Source of the DNA: Thermotoga sp. Mc24
GTDB lineage: Bacteria; Thermotogota; Thermotogae; Thermotogales; Thermotogaceae
Assembly (NCBI RefSeq): GCF_000784835.1
Contig: NZ_JSFH01000005.1
Span: 1-53,474, forward strand
Reading direction: 5' to 3'
Length of the DNA: 53,474 nt
In this document: positions 45,686 to 53,474 of the stretch, in pieces
Layout: every line of letters begins with the position of its first letter
How positions within the stretch are numbered: position 1 is the stretch's first letter
Program-made: the position numbers and the translations under genes
Notes under the pieces: model-generated
Databases searched by the model: none
Told to the model about the DNA's origin: nothing
Seen by the model: the letters and a program-made list of their open reading frames with translations, nothing else

Positions 45686-46528
45686 ATGTTTCGAACGATG
45701 ATAAGGCCACTTTTCAAAAACAAAAAGTTTATAATAGGTTTTTCGATTTTTCTTTTCTTTCTTTTCCTGGGAATTTTTGGACCTATGTTCTATAAAGTGG
45801 ATCCCACGGAGATGACCTGGGATTACGAGCAACCTCCTTCCAGCGCGCATCCCTTCGGAACGGACACGTACGGTAGAGACGTTCTTGCACAGCTTTTTCA
45901 TGGAATTCGTTCTTCACTTTACATCGGTTTTCTGGCCGCCATCATTTCACTTGTAATAGGTACGATCATAGGTAGTTTCTCCGCTGTGAAAAGAGGTATT
46001 GTAGATGATGTGCTGATGGCTATAACTAACATCGTTCTCACCACTCCTTCAATACTCATAGCAATTCTTATTGCAAGTTATTTGAAAGTACGAAGCATTG
46101 AAATGGTCGCTGTCATTTTGGGTCTTTTCCAGTGGCCTTGGTTTGCAAGGGCTATAAGGGCTCAATTGATGAGTGTGATGTCGAGAGAGTATGTTTACCT
46201 CTCCATAATGGCGGGTTATTCTGATTTCAGGCTTGTGATAGAGGACCTCATACCCACCATAGCAACATACGCTTTCATGTCCTTTGTTCTGTTCATAAAC
46301 GGAGGAATAATGGGAGAAGCTGGGTTGAGCTTGATCGGTCTTGGTCCCACCCAGGGAATTTCTCTTGGAATCATGCTTCAGTGGGCGGTTCTCATGGAGG
46401 CAGTGCGGAGGGGACTCTGGTGGTGGTTTGTGCCACCAGGACTTGCCATTGTAGCCGTCACTGCTTCTTTGCTCGTGATCAGTACAGCAATGGATGAAGT
46501 TTTCAACCCGCGTTTGAGGGAGGAATGA
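45686..46528 (+). CDS. bglG: ABC transporter permease (bglG)
   Basis: DppC-type permease, 280 residues. An N-terminal helix (IIGFSIFLFFLFLGIFGP) is followed by the conserved HPFGTDTYGRDVLAQLFHG and four or five further helices. The EAA-like loop is REYVYLSIMAGYSDFRLVIEDL. The C-terminal DEVFNPRLREE is the standard ending. It lies 3 bases after bglF and overlaps the ATPase gene by 4 bases. Confidence 0.92.
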   Translation: MFRTMIRPLFKNKKFIIGFSIFLFFLFLGIFGPMFYKVDPTEMTWDYEQPPSSAHPFGTDTYGRDVLAQLFHGIRSSLYIGFLAAIISLVIGTIIGSFSAVKRGIVDDVLMAITNIVLTTPSILIAILIASYLKVRSIEMVAVILGLFQWPWFARAIRAQLMSVMSREYVYLSIMAGYSDFRLVIEDLIPTIATYAFMSFVLFINGGIMGEAGLSLIGLGPTQGISLGIMLQWAVLMEAVRRGLWWWFVPPGLAIVAVTASLLVISTAMDEVFNPRLREE

Positions 46529-47523
46529 AAATGAAAGAAATACTCTTGAAGGCAGAAAATGTGAAGGCCTACTATAAACTGGAGAAAGCTTCTGTTAAAG
46601 CGGTGGATGGTCTGTCTTTTGAGATACTGGAAGACGAAGTCATAGGTGTTGTTGGTGAATCCGGTTGTGGAAAGACAACTCTCTCGAATGTGATCTTCAT
46701 GAACATGGTAAAACCTCTGACACTCGTTGATGGAAAGATTTTTCTGAAAGTCAACGGGAAGTTTGTCGAACTATCGTCCATGACAAGAGACGAAGTAAAA
46801 AGGAGATTCTGGGGAAAAGAGATCACGATAATCCCCCAGTCCGCCATGAATGCATTGATGCCTACCATTAGAATGGAAAAGTACGTGAGACATCTTGCTG
46901 AATCTCACGGTATAGACGAGCAAGAGCTTCTTGAAAAGGCAAAAAGAAGGTTCGAGGAAGTGGGATTGAAACCCATGTGGCTCAAGAGGTATCCATTTGA
47001 ACTCAGCGGCGGAATGCGGCAAAGAGCCGTGATAGCGATCGCAACTGTACTGAACCCAAGCCTTCTTATAGCGGATGAACCAACTTCTGCTTTGGACGTT
47101 GTCAATCAGAAAGTTCTTCTAAAGGTTTTGATGCAGATGAAAAGGCAAGGAATTGTGAAGAGTATTATATTCATTACTCATGACATAGCGACTGTAAGAC
47201 AAATCGCAGATAGGATGATTATCATGTACGCTGGAAAGATAGTTGAGTTTGCACCTGTGGAGAGCCTCCTGGAGAAGCCTCTTCATCCTTACACCCAGGG
47301 GCTTTTCAATTCGGTTCTCACACCAGAGCCAGAGGTGAAGAAAAGAGGAATTACCACCATTCCTGGAGCACCTCCGAACCTTATAAACCCACCTTCTGGA
47401 TGCAGGTTTCATCCAAGATGTCCGCATGTGATGGATATATGTAAAGAAAAAGAACCGCCACTGATAGAAATAGAACCTTCACGGAGAGTGGCATGCTGGT
47501 TGTACACGGAGGAGAGAGCATGA
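46525..47523 (+). CDS. bglK: ABC transporter ATPase, DppD type (bgl operon)
   Basis: Cytoplasmic ATPase of 332 residues. Walker [11 protein letters not shown]-loop IPQSAMNALMP, signature ELSGGMRQR, Walker [13 protein letters not shown] and His switch FITHDIA are intact. The C-terminal oligopeptide/dipeptide extension carries CRFHPRCPHVMDICKEKEPP. An ATG at 46531 is an alternative start. Letter K versus L for the two ATPases is my guess. Confidence 0.92.
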   Translation: MKMKEILLKAENVKAYYKLEKASVKAVDGLSFEILEDEVIGVVGESGCGKTTLSNVIFMNMVKPLTLVDGKIFLKVNGKFVELSSMTRDEVKRRFWGKEITIIPQSAMNALMPTIRMEKYVRHLAESHGIDEQELLEKAKRRFEEVGLKPMWLKRYPFELSGGMRQRAVIAIATVLNPSLLIADEPTSALDVVNQKVLLKVLMQMKRQGIVKSIIFITHDIATVRQIADRMIIMYAGKIVEFAPVESLLEKPLHPYTQGLFNSVLTPEPEVKKRGITTIPGAPPNLINPPSGCRFHPRCPHVMDICKEKEPPLIEIEPSRRVACWLYTEERA

Positions 47524-48326
47524 GCAGACTTGTCGTGAAGAACCTCACAAAAATCTTCTCACTTGGATTCTTCTCTAAGCGCCGTATAGAAGCGGTGAAG
47601 GACGTCTCTTTCGAGGTGAAAGAAAAAGAAATAGTATCCCTCGTAGGAGAAAGTGGATCTGGAAAGACAACGACCGCAAAGATGATTTTGAGACTCCTTC
47701 CTCCCACATCTGGAGAGATACTGTTCGAGGGAAAAGACATCTGGAGGGATCTCAAGGATAAAGAATCGCTCGTTGAATTCAGAAGAAAGGTCCACGCAGT
47801 GTTTCAGGATCCGTTCTCAAGTTACAATCCCTTCTATCCAGTCGAGAGAACTCTCTGGCAGGCCATAAGTCTTCTCGAGAACAAGCCTTCAAACAAGAAA
47901 GAAGCGCTCGAACTCATAAAGGAGTCGCTTTTCAGAGTGGGGATAGATCCGAAGGATGTGCTTGGGAAGTATCCGCACCAGATTTCCGGTGGTCAGAAAC
48001 AAAGAATCATGATCGCAAGATGCTGGATCTTGAGGCCTCTTCTGATCGTAGCAGACGAACCCACATCCATGATAGACGCGTCTTCCAGAGGAGGTATCAT
48101 AAAGCTTTTGGAAGAACTCAGGGAAGAGCAGGGAACATCCATCATCTTCATCACACACGATCTGGGGCTTGCCTATTACGTTTCCGATAACATCTTCGTC
48201 ATGAAGAACGGTGAAATCGTGGAAAGGGGACATCCAGACAAGGTGGTTCTTGAACCTACCCACGAGTACACAAAACTTCTTGTTGGTAGCATCCCGAAGC
48301 TTTACAGGAAGCTGGAGGACCTGTGA
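47520..48326 (+). CDS. bglL: ABC transporter ATPase, DppF type (bgl operon)
   Basis: Second ATPase, 268 residues from ATG 47520, which overlaps the previous stop. Walker A GESGSGKTT, Q-loop FQDPFSSYNP, signature QISGGQKQR, Walker B LIVADEPTSMID and FITHDLG. It is shorter than aguL because it lacks the cysteine-containing C-terminal extension, ending LLVGSIPKLYRKLEDL. Overlaps the next small gene by one base. Confidence 0.92.
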   Translation: MSRLVVKNLTKIFSLGFFSKRRIEAVKDVSFEVKEKEIVSLVGESGSGKTTTAKMILRLLPPTSGEILFEGKDIWRDLKDKESLVEFRRKVHAVFQDPFSSYNPFYPVERTLWQAISLLENKPSNKKEALELIKESLFRVGIDPKDVLGKYPHQISGGQKQRIMIARCWILRPLLIVADEPTSMIDASSRGGIIKLLEELREEQGTSIIFITHDLGLAYYVSDNIFVMKNGEIVERGHPDKVVLEPTHEYTKLLVGSIPKLYRKLEDL

Positions 48327-48529
48327 TGTTTACAAAAGCGGTTCTTTCCATTTTCTCTTGGGCCCTGGTTCTTGAGTTGATAGTTCTGTTTTATTACCTG
48401 TGGCGCGGATTGAGGCCAGTGGAGTTCTACCTCAATTTAGGACTTCTTGGACTTACAGTACCTTCCCTTGTGTTTCTTGTCATCAAAGAAAGGAAAAAGA
48501 GGAGGGATGAAGATGGAAAAGGTGAATGA
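48326..48529 (+). CDS. 67-residue membrane protein in the bgl operon
   Basis: Small protein with two membrane segments (FTKAVLSIFSWALVLELIVLFYYL and FYLNLGLLGLTVPSLVFLVI) and a highly charged tail (KERKKRRDEDGKGE). The ATG shares its A with the end of the upstream ATPase stop, and the 3' end overlaps the start of bglB by 17 bases. No family recognised. The T. maritima counterpart is probably TM0026. Tight coupling to the importer suggests a small accessory subunit, unproven. Confidence 0.78.
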   Translation: MFTKAVLSIFSWALVLELIVLFYYLWRGLRPVEFYLNLGLLGLTVPSLVFLVIKERKKRRDEDGKGE

Positions 48530-50678
48530 AATCCTGTCCCAACTTACCCTAGAGGAAAAAGTGAAACTTGTAGTGGGGATAGGACTTCCCGGATTGTTCG
48601 GAAATCCCCATTCTCGCGTAGTGGGTGCGGCTGGAGAAACACACCCTGTTCCAAGAGTTGGAATTCCCGCGTTTGTCCTAGCGGATGGTCCAGCGGGGCT
48701 TAGAATAAATCCAACAAGGGAAAACGATGAGAACACCTATTACACAACAGCCTTTCCTGTTGAGATCATGCTTGCTTCCACCTGGAACAAAGATCTCCTC
48801 GAAAAAGTAGGGAAAGCAATGGGAGAAGAAGCGAGAGAATATGGTGTGGATGTGCTTCTTGCTCCCGCGATGAATATACACAGAAATCCACTCTGCGGAA
48901 GGAATTTCGAGTATTACTCAGAAGATCCTGTCCTTTCCGGTGAAATGGCTTCAGCCTTCGTGAAAGGAGTTCAGTCGCAGGGAATTGGGGCATGTATAAA
49001 ACACTTTGTGGCGAACAATCAGGAGACAAACAGAATGGTCGTGGACACAATCGTGTCCGAGCGTGCCCTCAGAGAGATATACCTGAAAGGTTTTGAAATC
49101 GCTGTTAAGAAAGCGAAACCTTGGAGTGTGATGAGTGCTTACAACAAACTGAATGGAAAATATTGCTCACAGAACGAGTGGATTTTGAAGAAGATTCTCA
49201 GGGAAGAATGGGAATTCGGTGGTTTTGTAATGAGCGATTGGTACGCTGGGGACAGTCCAGTAGAACAACTCAAAGCGGGCAATGACCTCATTATGCCGGG
49301 AAAGACCTACCAAGTTAACACAGAACGAAGAGACGAGATAGAAGAGATCATGGAAGCTCTAAAGGAAGGAAGATTGAGTGAAGAAGTTATCGATGAGTGT
49401 GTGAGAAACATCCTGAAGGTCCTTATGAACGCGCCTTCTTTCAAAGGTTACAAGTATTCCAACAAACCAGATCTTGACGCACACGCAAAAGTTGCCTATG
49501 AAGCAGGTTCGGAGGGTGTTGTTCTCTTGAAAAATGAAGAATCTCTTCCTATCCCTGAAAATTCGAAGATAGCACTTTTTGGAACAGGACAGATAGAAAC
49601 AATAAAGGGAGGAACAGGAAGCGGAGACACCCATCCAAGATACACGGTCTCCATCCTTGAAGGCATAAAAGAAAGAAACATGAAGTTCGATGAAGAACTC
49701 GCTTCCACTTATGAGGAGTACATCAAAAAGATGAGAGAAACAGATGAATATAAACCCAGAACCGACTCCTGGGGAACTATCATAAAACCGAAACTTCCAG
49801 AGAACTTCCTCTCAGGAAAAGAGATAAAGAAAGCTGCAAAGAAAAACGATGTTGCAGTTGTTGTGATCAGCAGGATCTCCGGTGAAGGATACGACAGAAA
49901 GCCGGTGAAAGGTGACTTCTACCTCTCTGATGACGAACTGGAGCTCATAAAAACCGTCTCGAGAGAATTCCATGAACAGAGTAAGAAGGTTATAGTTCTT
50001 CTCAACATCGGAGGTCCAATCGAAGTTGCAAGTTGGAGAGACCTTGTAGATGGAATTCTTCTTGTCTGGCAGGCGGGACAGGAGATGGGAAGAATAGTAG
50101 CCGATGTTCTTGTGGGAAAGGTCAATCCCTCTGGAAAACTTCCAACGACCTTCCCGAAAGATTACTTGGACGTTCCATCCTGGACGTTCCCAGGAGAACC
50201 AAAGGACAATCCGCAAAAGGTGGTGTACGAGGAAGACATCTACGTGGGATACAGGTACTACGACACCTTCGGTGTAGAACCTGCCTATGAGTTCGGCTAC
50301 GGCCTCTCTTACACAAAGTTTGAATACAAAGATTTAAAAGTCAATCTCGATGGGGAGACGCTCAGAGTATCGTACACGATCACAAACATCGGTGACAAAG
50401 CCGGAAAAGAAGTCTCACAGGTTTATATCAAAGCTCCAAAAGGGAAAATAGACAAGCCCTTCCAGGAGCTGAAAGCGTTCCACAAAACAAAACTTTTGAA
50501 CCCGGGCGAATCCGAAAAGATCTTTCTGGAAATTCCTCTTAGAGATCTTGCGAGTTTCGATGGGAAAGAATGGGTTGTCGAGTCAGGAGAATACGAGGTC
50601 AGGGTCGGTGCATCTTCGAGGGATATAAGGTTGAGAGATATTTTTCTGGTTGAGGGAGAGAAGAGATTCAAACCATGA
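48513..50678 (+). CDS. bglB: GH3 beta-glucosidase
   Basis: Cytoplasmic family 3 beta-glucosidase of 721 residues from ATG 48513 (GGAGG lies 7 bases upstream; ATG 48507 lies closer to that site). It splits imported cello- and laminari-oligomers to glucose. The nucleophile is Asp242 (GGFVMSDWYAGD) and the acid/base Glu458 (RISGEGYDR), positions that agree with the T. neapolitana enzyme. Domains: barrel (1-310), alpha/beta sandwich (320-530) and a C-terminal FnIII-like domain (about 600-721). No signal peptide. Confidence 0.96.
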   Translation: MEKVNEILSQLTLEEKVKLVVGIGLPGLFGNPHSRVVGAAGETHPVPRVGIPAFVLADGPAGLRINPTRENDENTYYTTAFPVEIMLASTWNKDLLEKVGKAMGEEAREYGVDVLLAPAMNIHRNPLCGRNFEYYSEDPVLSGEMASAFVKGVQSQGIGACIKHFVANNQETNRMVVDTIVSERALREIYLKGFEIAVKKAKPWSVMSAYNKLNGKYCSQNEWILKKILREEWEFGGFVMSDWYAGDSPVEQLKAGNDLIMPGKTYQVNTERRDEIEEIMEALKEGRLSEEVIDECVRNILKVLMNAPSFKGYKYSNKPDLDAHAKVAYEAGSEGVVLLKNEESLPIPENSKIALFGTGQIETIKGGTGSGDTHPRYTVSILEGIKERNMKFDEELASTYEEYIKKMRETDEYKPRTDSWGTIIKPKLPENFLSGKEIKKAAKKNDVAVVVISRISGEGYDRKPVKGDFYLSDDELELIKTVSREFHEQSKKVIVLLNIGGPIEVASWRDLVDGILLVWQAGQEMGRIVADVLVGKVNPSGKLPTTFPKDYLDVPSWTFPGEPKDNPQKVVYEEDIYVGYRYYDTFGVEPAYEFGYGLSYTKFEYKDLKVNLDGETLRVSYTITNIGDKAGKEVSQVYIKAPKGKIDKPFQELKAFHKTKLLNPGESEKIFLEIPLRDLASFDGKEWVVESGEYEVRVGASSRDIRLRDIFLVEGEKRFKP

Positions 50679-50693
50679 AAAGGGGGTAATATG

Positions 50694-52619
50694 ATGAGCA
50701 GGCTGGTTTTCGCTCTGCTTCTCTTTCCTGTTTTCATTCTGGCTCAAAACATCCTTGGCAACGCTTCTTTCGATGAACCAATTCTCATCGCAGGTGTGGA
50801 TATAGACCCACCCGCAGAGGATGGCTCTATAGACACAGGAGGAAACTGGGTATTCTTCACCAATTCAAACGGTGAGGGAACGGCTCGAGTTGAAAACGGC
50901 GTTCTCGTGGTTGAGATAACAAACGGAGGAGATCACACCTGGTCGGTTCAGATCATACAGGCTCCCATACGTGTTGAGAAACTCCACAAGTACAGAGTTT
51001 CTTTCCGAGCCAAAGCCTCCTCTCAGAGAAACATCGGGGTGAAGATAGGAGGAACGGCCGGAAGAGGATGGACCGCGTACAACCCCGGTACCGACGAATC
51101 CGGCGGCATGGTCTTCGAGCTCGGAACAGATTGGCAGAAGTACGAGTTCGAATTCGTCATGAGACAGGAGACCGATGAAAATGCTCGTTTCGAGTTTCAG
51201 CTTGGAAAGTATACCGGCACGGTCTGGATAGACGACGTAGTGATGGAGGACATCGGTGTTCTCGAGGTAAGCGGTGAGGAAAACGAAATCTACACCGAGG
51301 AGGATGAAGACAAAGTGGAAGACTGGCAGCTCGTTTGGAGTCAGGAGTTCGATGACGGTGTTATCGATCCGAACATCTGGAACTTCGAGATAGGAAACGG
51401 TCATGCAAAAGGTATTCCAGGCTGGGGTAACGGGGAACTCGAGTACTATACAGACGAAAACGCGTTCGTTGAAAACGGCTGTCTTGTGATTGAGGCAAGA
51501 AAAGAACAGGTTTCCGATGAGTATGGAACTTACGATTACACCTCAGCCAGGATGACCACAGAAGGTAAATTCGAAATAAAATACGGGAAAATCGAAATAA
51601 GGGCAAAACTTCCAAAGGGAAAAGGTATCTGGCCCGCTCTCTGGATGCTCGGAAACAACATAGGAGAGGTCGGATGGCCCACCTGTGGTGAGATCGACAT
51701 CATGGAGATGCTTGGCCACGACACCAGAACCGTTTATGGAACAGCACACGGTCCGGGATATTCTGGTGGTGCGGGTATAGGTGTTGCCTATCATCTTCCA
51801 GAAGGAGTACCGGACTTTTCCGAAGACTTCCACATTTTCTCCATCGAATGGGACGAAGACGAAGTGGAGTGGTACGTGGACGGACAGCTCTACCACGTCC
51901 TCAGCAAGGATGAACTGGCCGAACTCGGTCTTGAGTGGGTTTTCGACCATCCGTTCTTCCTCATTCTGAACGTTGCCGTGGGAGGCTACTGGCCAGGTTA
52001 TCCCGACGAAACCACCCAATTCCCGCAGAGAATGTACATCGACTACATCAGAGTCTATAAAGATATGAATCCGGAAACAATCACCGGGGAAGTGGATGAC
52101 TGCGAATATGAACAAGCACAGCAGCAGGCAGGTCCCGAGGTGACCTATGAACAGATAAATAACGGCACTTTCGACGAACCTATTGTGAACGATCAGGCCA
52201 ACAACCCGGACGAATGGTTCATTTGGCAGGCGGGAGATTACGGGATCAGCGGTGCCAGGGTCTCCGATTACGGTGTCAGGGATGGCTACGCTTATATCAC
52301 GATAGCCGATCCTGGAACTGACACGTGGCATATTCAGTTCAACCAGTGGATAGGTCTTTACAGAGGAAAAACCTACACCATTTCTTTCAAAGCAAAAGCG
52401 GATACACCAAGACCTATAAATGTGAAAATTCTGCAGAATCACGATCCCTGGACCAACTATTTTGCTCAAACGGTGAATCTCACAGCGGACTGGCAGACGT
52501 TCACGTTCACCTACACGCATCCAGACGATGCGGATGAGGTCGTTCAGATCAGTTTCGAACTCGGAGAAGGAACGGCAACTACGATTTATTTCGATGATGT
52601 CACGGTGAGCCCTCAATGA
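50694..52619 (+). CDS. Secreted GH16 laminarinase
   Basis: Endo-1,3-beta-glucanase of 641 residues with a signal peptide (SRLVFALLLFPVFILAQ). Order: N-terminal CBM4-type module (about 20-190), acidic linker, GH16 catalytic domain (about 205-465) and a C-terminal CBM4-type module (about 485-641). The catalytic motif is GEIDIMEMLG: nucleophile Glu333, Asp335, acid/base Glu338. ATG 50694 is 7 bases from GGGGG; ATG 50691 is the alternative. It produces laminari-oligomers for bglE import. It is the final gene of the operon. Confidence 0.96.
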   Translation: MSRLVFALLLFPVFILAQNILGNASFDEPILIAGVDIDPPAEDGSIDTGGNWVFFTNSNGEGTARVENGVLVVEITNGGDHTWSVQIIQAPIRVEKLHKYRVSFRAKASSQRNIGVKIGGTAGRGWTAYNPGTDESGGMVFELGTDWQKYEFEFVMRQETDENARFEFQLGKYTGTVWIDDVVMEDIGVLEVSGEENEIYTEEDEDKVEDWQLVWSQEFDDGVIDPNIWNFEIGNGHAKGIPGWGNGELEYYTDENAFVENGCLVIEARKEQVSDEYGTYDYTSARMTTEGKFEIKYGKIEIRAKLPKGKGIWPALWMLGNNIGEVGWPTCGEIDIMEMLGHDTRTVYGTAHGPGYSGGAGIGVAYHLPEGVPDFSEDFHIFSIEWDEDEVEWYVDGQLYHVLSKDELAELGLEWVFDHPFFLILNVAVGGYWPGYPDETTQFPQRMYIDYIRVYKDMNPETITGEVDDCEYEQAQQQAGPEVTYEQINNGTFDEPIVNDQANNPDEWFIWQAGDYGISGARVSDYGVRDGYAYITIADPGTDTWHIQFNQWIGLYRGKTYTISFKAKADTPRPINVKILQNHDPWTNYFAQTVNLTADWQTFTFTYTHPDDADEVVQISFELGEGTATTIYFDDVTVSPQ

Positions 52620-52626
52620 GACACAT

Positions 52627-52647
52627 CCCCGGTGCTTTGCGCCGGGG
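52627..52647 (+). terminator. Terminator after laminarinase
   Basis: CCCCGGTGC and GCGCCGGGG form a 9-bp stem (one T-G pair) with a TTT loop, 8 bases after the laminarinase stop, followed by GTATTTC. Confidence 0.75.
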
Positions 52648-52679
52648 GTATTTCAGAAACATAAAAGGAGAGATGCGAG

Positions 52680-53474
52680 ATGAACATAAGATTCAGAATC
52701 ATATTCATAATGGTTGTGGTTCTTGTTTCTTTTGTTCTCAGTGCTTATCTGGTTCAGAGAAGTACCTCGTCTCTTCTCATCAGCAACGCAAAAGATTACA
52801 TGGAGAAGTCGGTGTCTTCTCTTTCAAAATACATCTCCCAGAAGCTGAACGAGGTTCAAAGAAATCTGAAAACCCTCCTTGGTAGCTCTCTCATAGGAGG
52901 GTACACGATTGCTTCGAACCTTCAGTCTGTTCTTCAGGGGGCTACGGATACAGTCTCCGTTGGTATTGTTGTCGATGAGATGAGCGAATCCGCTTATTTG
53001 GTTTTACCAGAAAAAATAGAAGAGAAGAACTATTCAGAGTACGAAAAGTACCTCAGCCTTATGAAGGAAAAAAACAAAACTTCGCTTGTCCTTGCCGAAT
53101 CCATCGATGGAAAGCCTGTTTTGCTTTTCGTGGAGGGAGTTACAACGTTCGGTTCAGAACCATCTGGACTGATAGCATTAGGTATATCCCTCTCTGAGAA
53201 CACCGATCTCTGGAAAGCGGTTGTAGAAGAAGGGAAAGCGAGCAAGAGCGGCTACGGGCTTCTTGTCACAAGCGACGGAAAGGTACTGATCCACAAAGAC
53301 ATGGGGAACTTCATGAAAGAGGTGAAAGAGCTTGGAGGCTTTGAGAAAGCGTTTGAAGAGGCAAAGAAAGGTGGAGAGAAATACGTAGAGTACGAATACA
53401 ACGGAGAGAAGAAATACACCGTGTGGGAGAAAGTGCCCGGATACGACTTCTACATCTTCTCGACGGGGGACCTG
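52680..53474 (+). CDS. Methyl-accepting chemotaxis receptor, N-terminal part
   Basis: The frame opens at ATG 52680 (AAAGGAG 9-10 bases upstream) and stays open to the window end, 265 codons. It starts with a membrane helix (RIIFIMVVVLVSFVLSAYLV), then a periplasmic Cache-type sensor domain. The double-Cache pattern is seen in SGYGLLVTSDGKVLIHKDMG and KYTVWEKVPGYDFYIFSTGDL. The second membrane helix, HAMP and signalling domain lie beyond the edge. Its position after the glucanase operon suggests it may sense a sugar-related signal, but a ligand cannot be named. Confidence 0.85.
   Translation, partial: MNIRFRIIFIMVVVLVSFVLSAYLVQRSTSSLLISNAKDYMEKSVSSLSKYISQKLNEVQRNLKTLLGSSLIGGYTIASNLQSVLQGATDTVSVGIVVDEMSESAYLVLPEKIEEKNYSEYEKYLSLMKEKNKTSLVLAESIDGKPVLLFVEGVTTFGSEPSGLIALGISLSENTDLWKAVVEEGKASKSGYGLLVTSDGKVLIHKDMGNFMKEVKELGGFEKAFEEAKKGGEKYVEYEYNGEKKYTVWEKVPGYDFYIFSTGDL

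Overview
The window looks like a chromosome segment of a hyperthermophilic Thermotoga, very close to T. maritima. Gene order and protein sequences match, from memory and without a database check, the T. maritima region TM0073 to TM0023 read in reverse. A few residues differ from the MSB8 proteins I remember (for example in XynB and UxaC), so a sister strain or species such as T. petrophila or Thermotoga sp. RQ2 is more likely than MSB8. Strong GGAGG ribosome sites, many 4-base ATGA overlaps, frequent GTG/TTG starts and very short gaps fit this group. I see no rRNA, tRNA, CRISPR or insertion sequence.

Bases 1-23863 form a glucuronoxylan utilisation locus. It has two family-5 (oligopeptide-type) ABC uptake systems: xloEFG, entering from the left edge, and aguFGKLE. 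It also has two GH10 xylanases (XynB secreted, XynA long and membrane/toga anchored), the GH67 alpha-glucuronidase AguA, and a complete uronate pathway: UxaC isomerase, UxuB mannonate reductase/oxidoreductase, UxuA dehydratase, KdgK kinase and Eda aldolase. An IclR-type regulator (KdgR) sits among them. XynA cuts xylan outside, the transporters import (glucurono)xylo-oligosaccharides, AguA frees glucuronate, and the uronate enzymes convert it to pyruvate and glyceraldehyde-3-phosphate.

Bases 23864-28389 are a leftward feoA-feoB ferrous-iron operon. It starts at a promoter with an overlapping perfect 23-base Fur-type palindrome and runs through overlapping genes into a small membrane protein, an exported alpha/beta hydrolase and a lipoprotein. 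Bases 28413-30251 hold a DUF362/ferredoxin protein, a small unknown protein and a small outer-membrane-like protein. A half-size ABC exporter and an aminopeptidase P follow rightward (30336-33167).

Bases 33151-38856 are a tightly overlapping leftward operon. It encodes an exported unknown protein, a THEP1 NTPase, a tandem HD/HD-GYP protein, a PTPS-type tunnel-fold enzyme, FolE2, FolP and FolK, a folate route without a visible FolB. A second DUF362/ferredoxin protein and the esterase EstA follow (38902-41265).

Bases 41613-52619 are a beta-glucan operon: ROK regulator, bglEFG and two ATPases, a 67-residue membrane protein, GH3 beta-glucosidase and GH16 laminarinase. The window ends inside a methyl-accepting chemotaxis receptor.

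The points most worth a second look are two genes (folK and a DUF362 gene) that appear to start with CTG, a possible third non-AUG start in the esterase, the hydrolase and lipoprotein carried by the iron operon, a palindrome shared by the uxaC and agu leaders, and a hairpin directly after each of the three solute-binding-protein genes.
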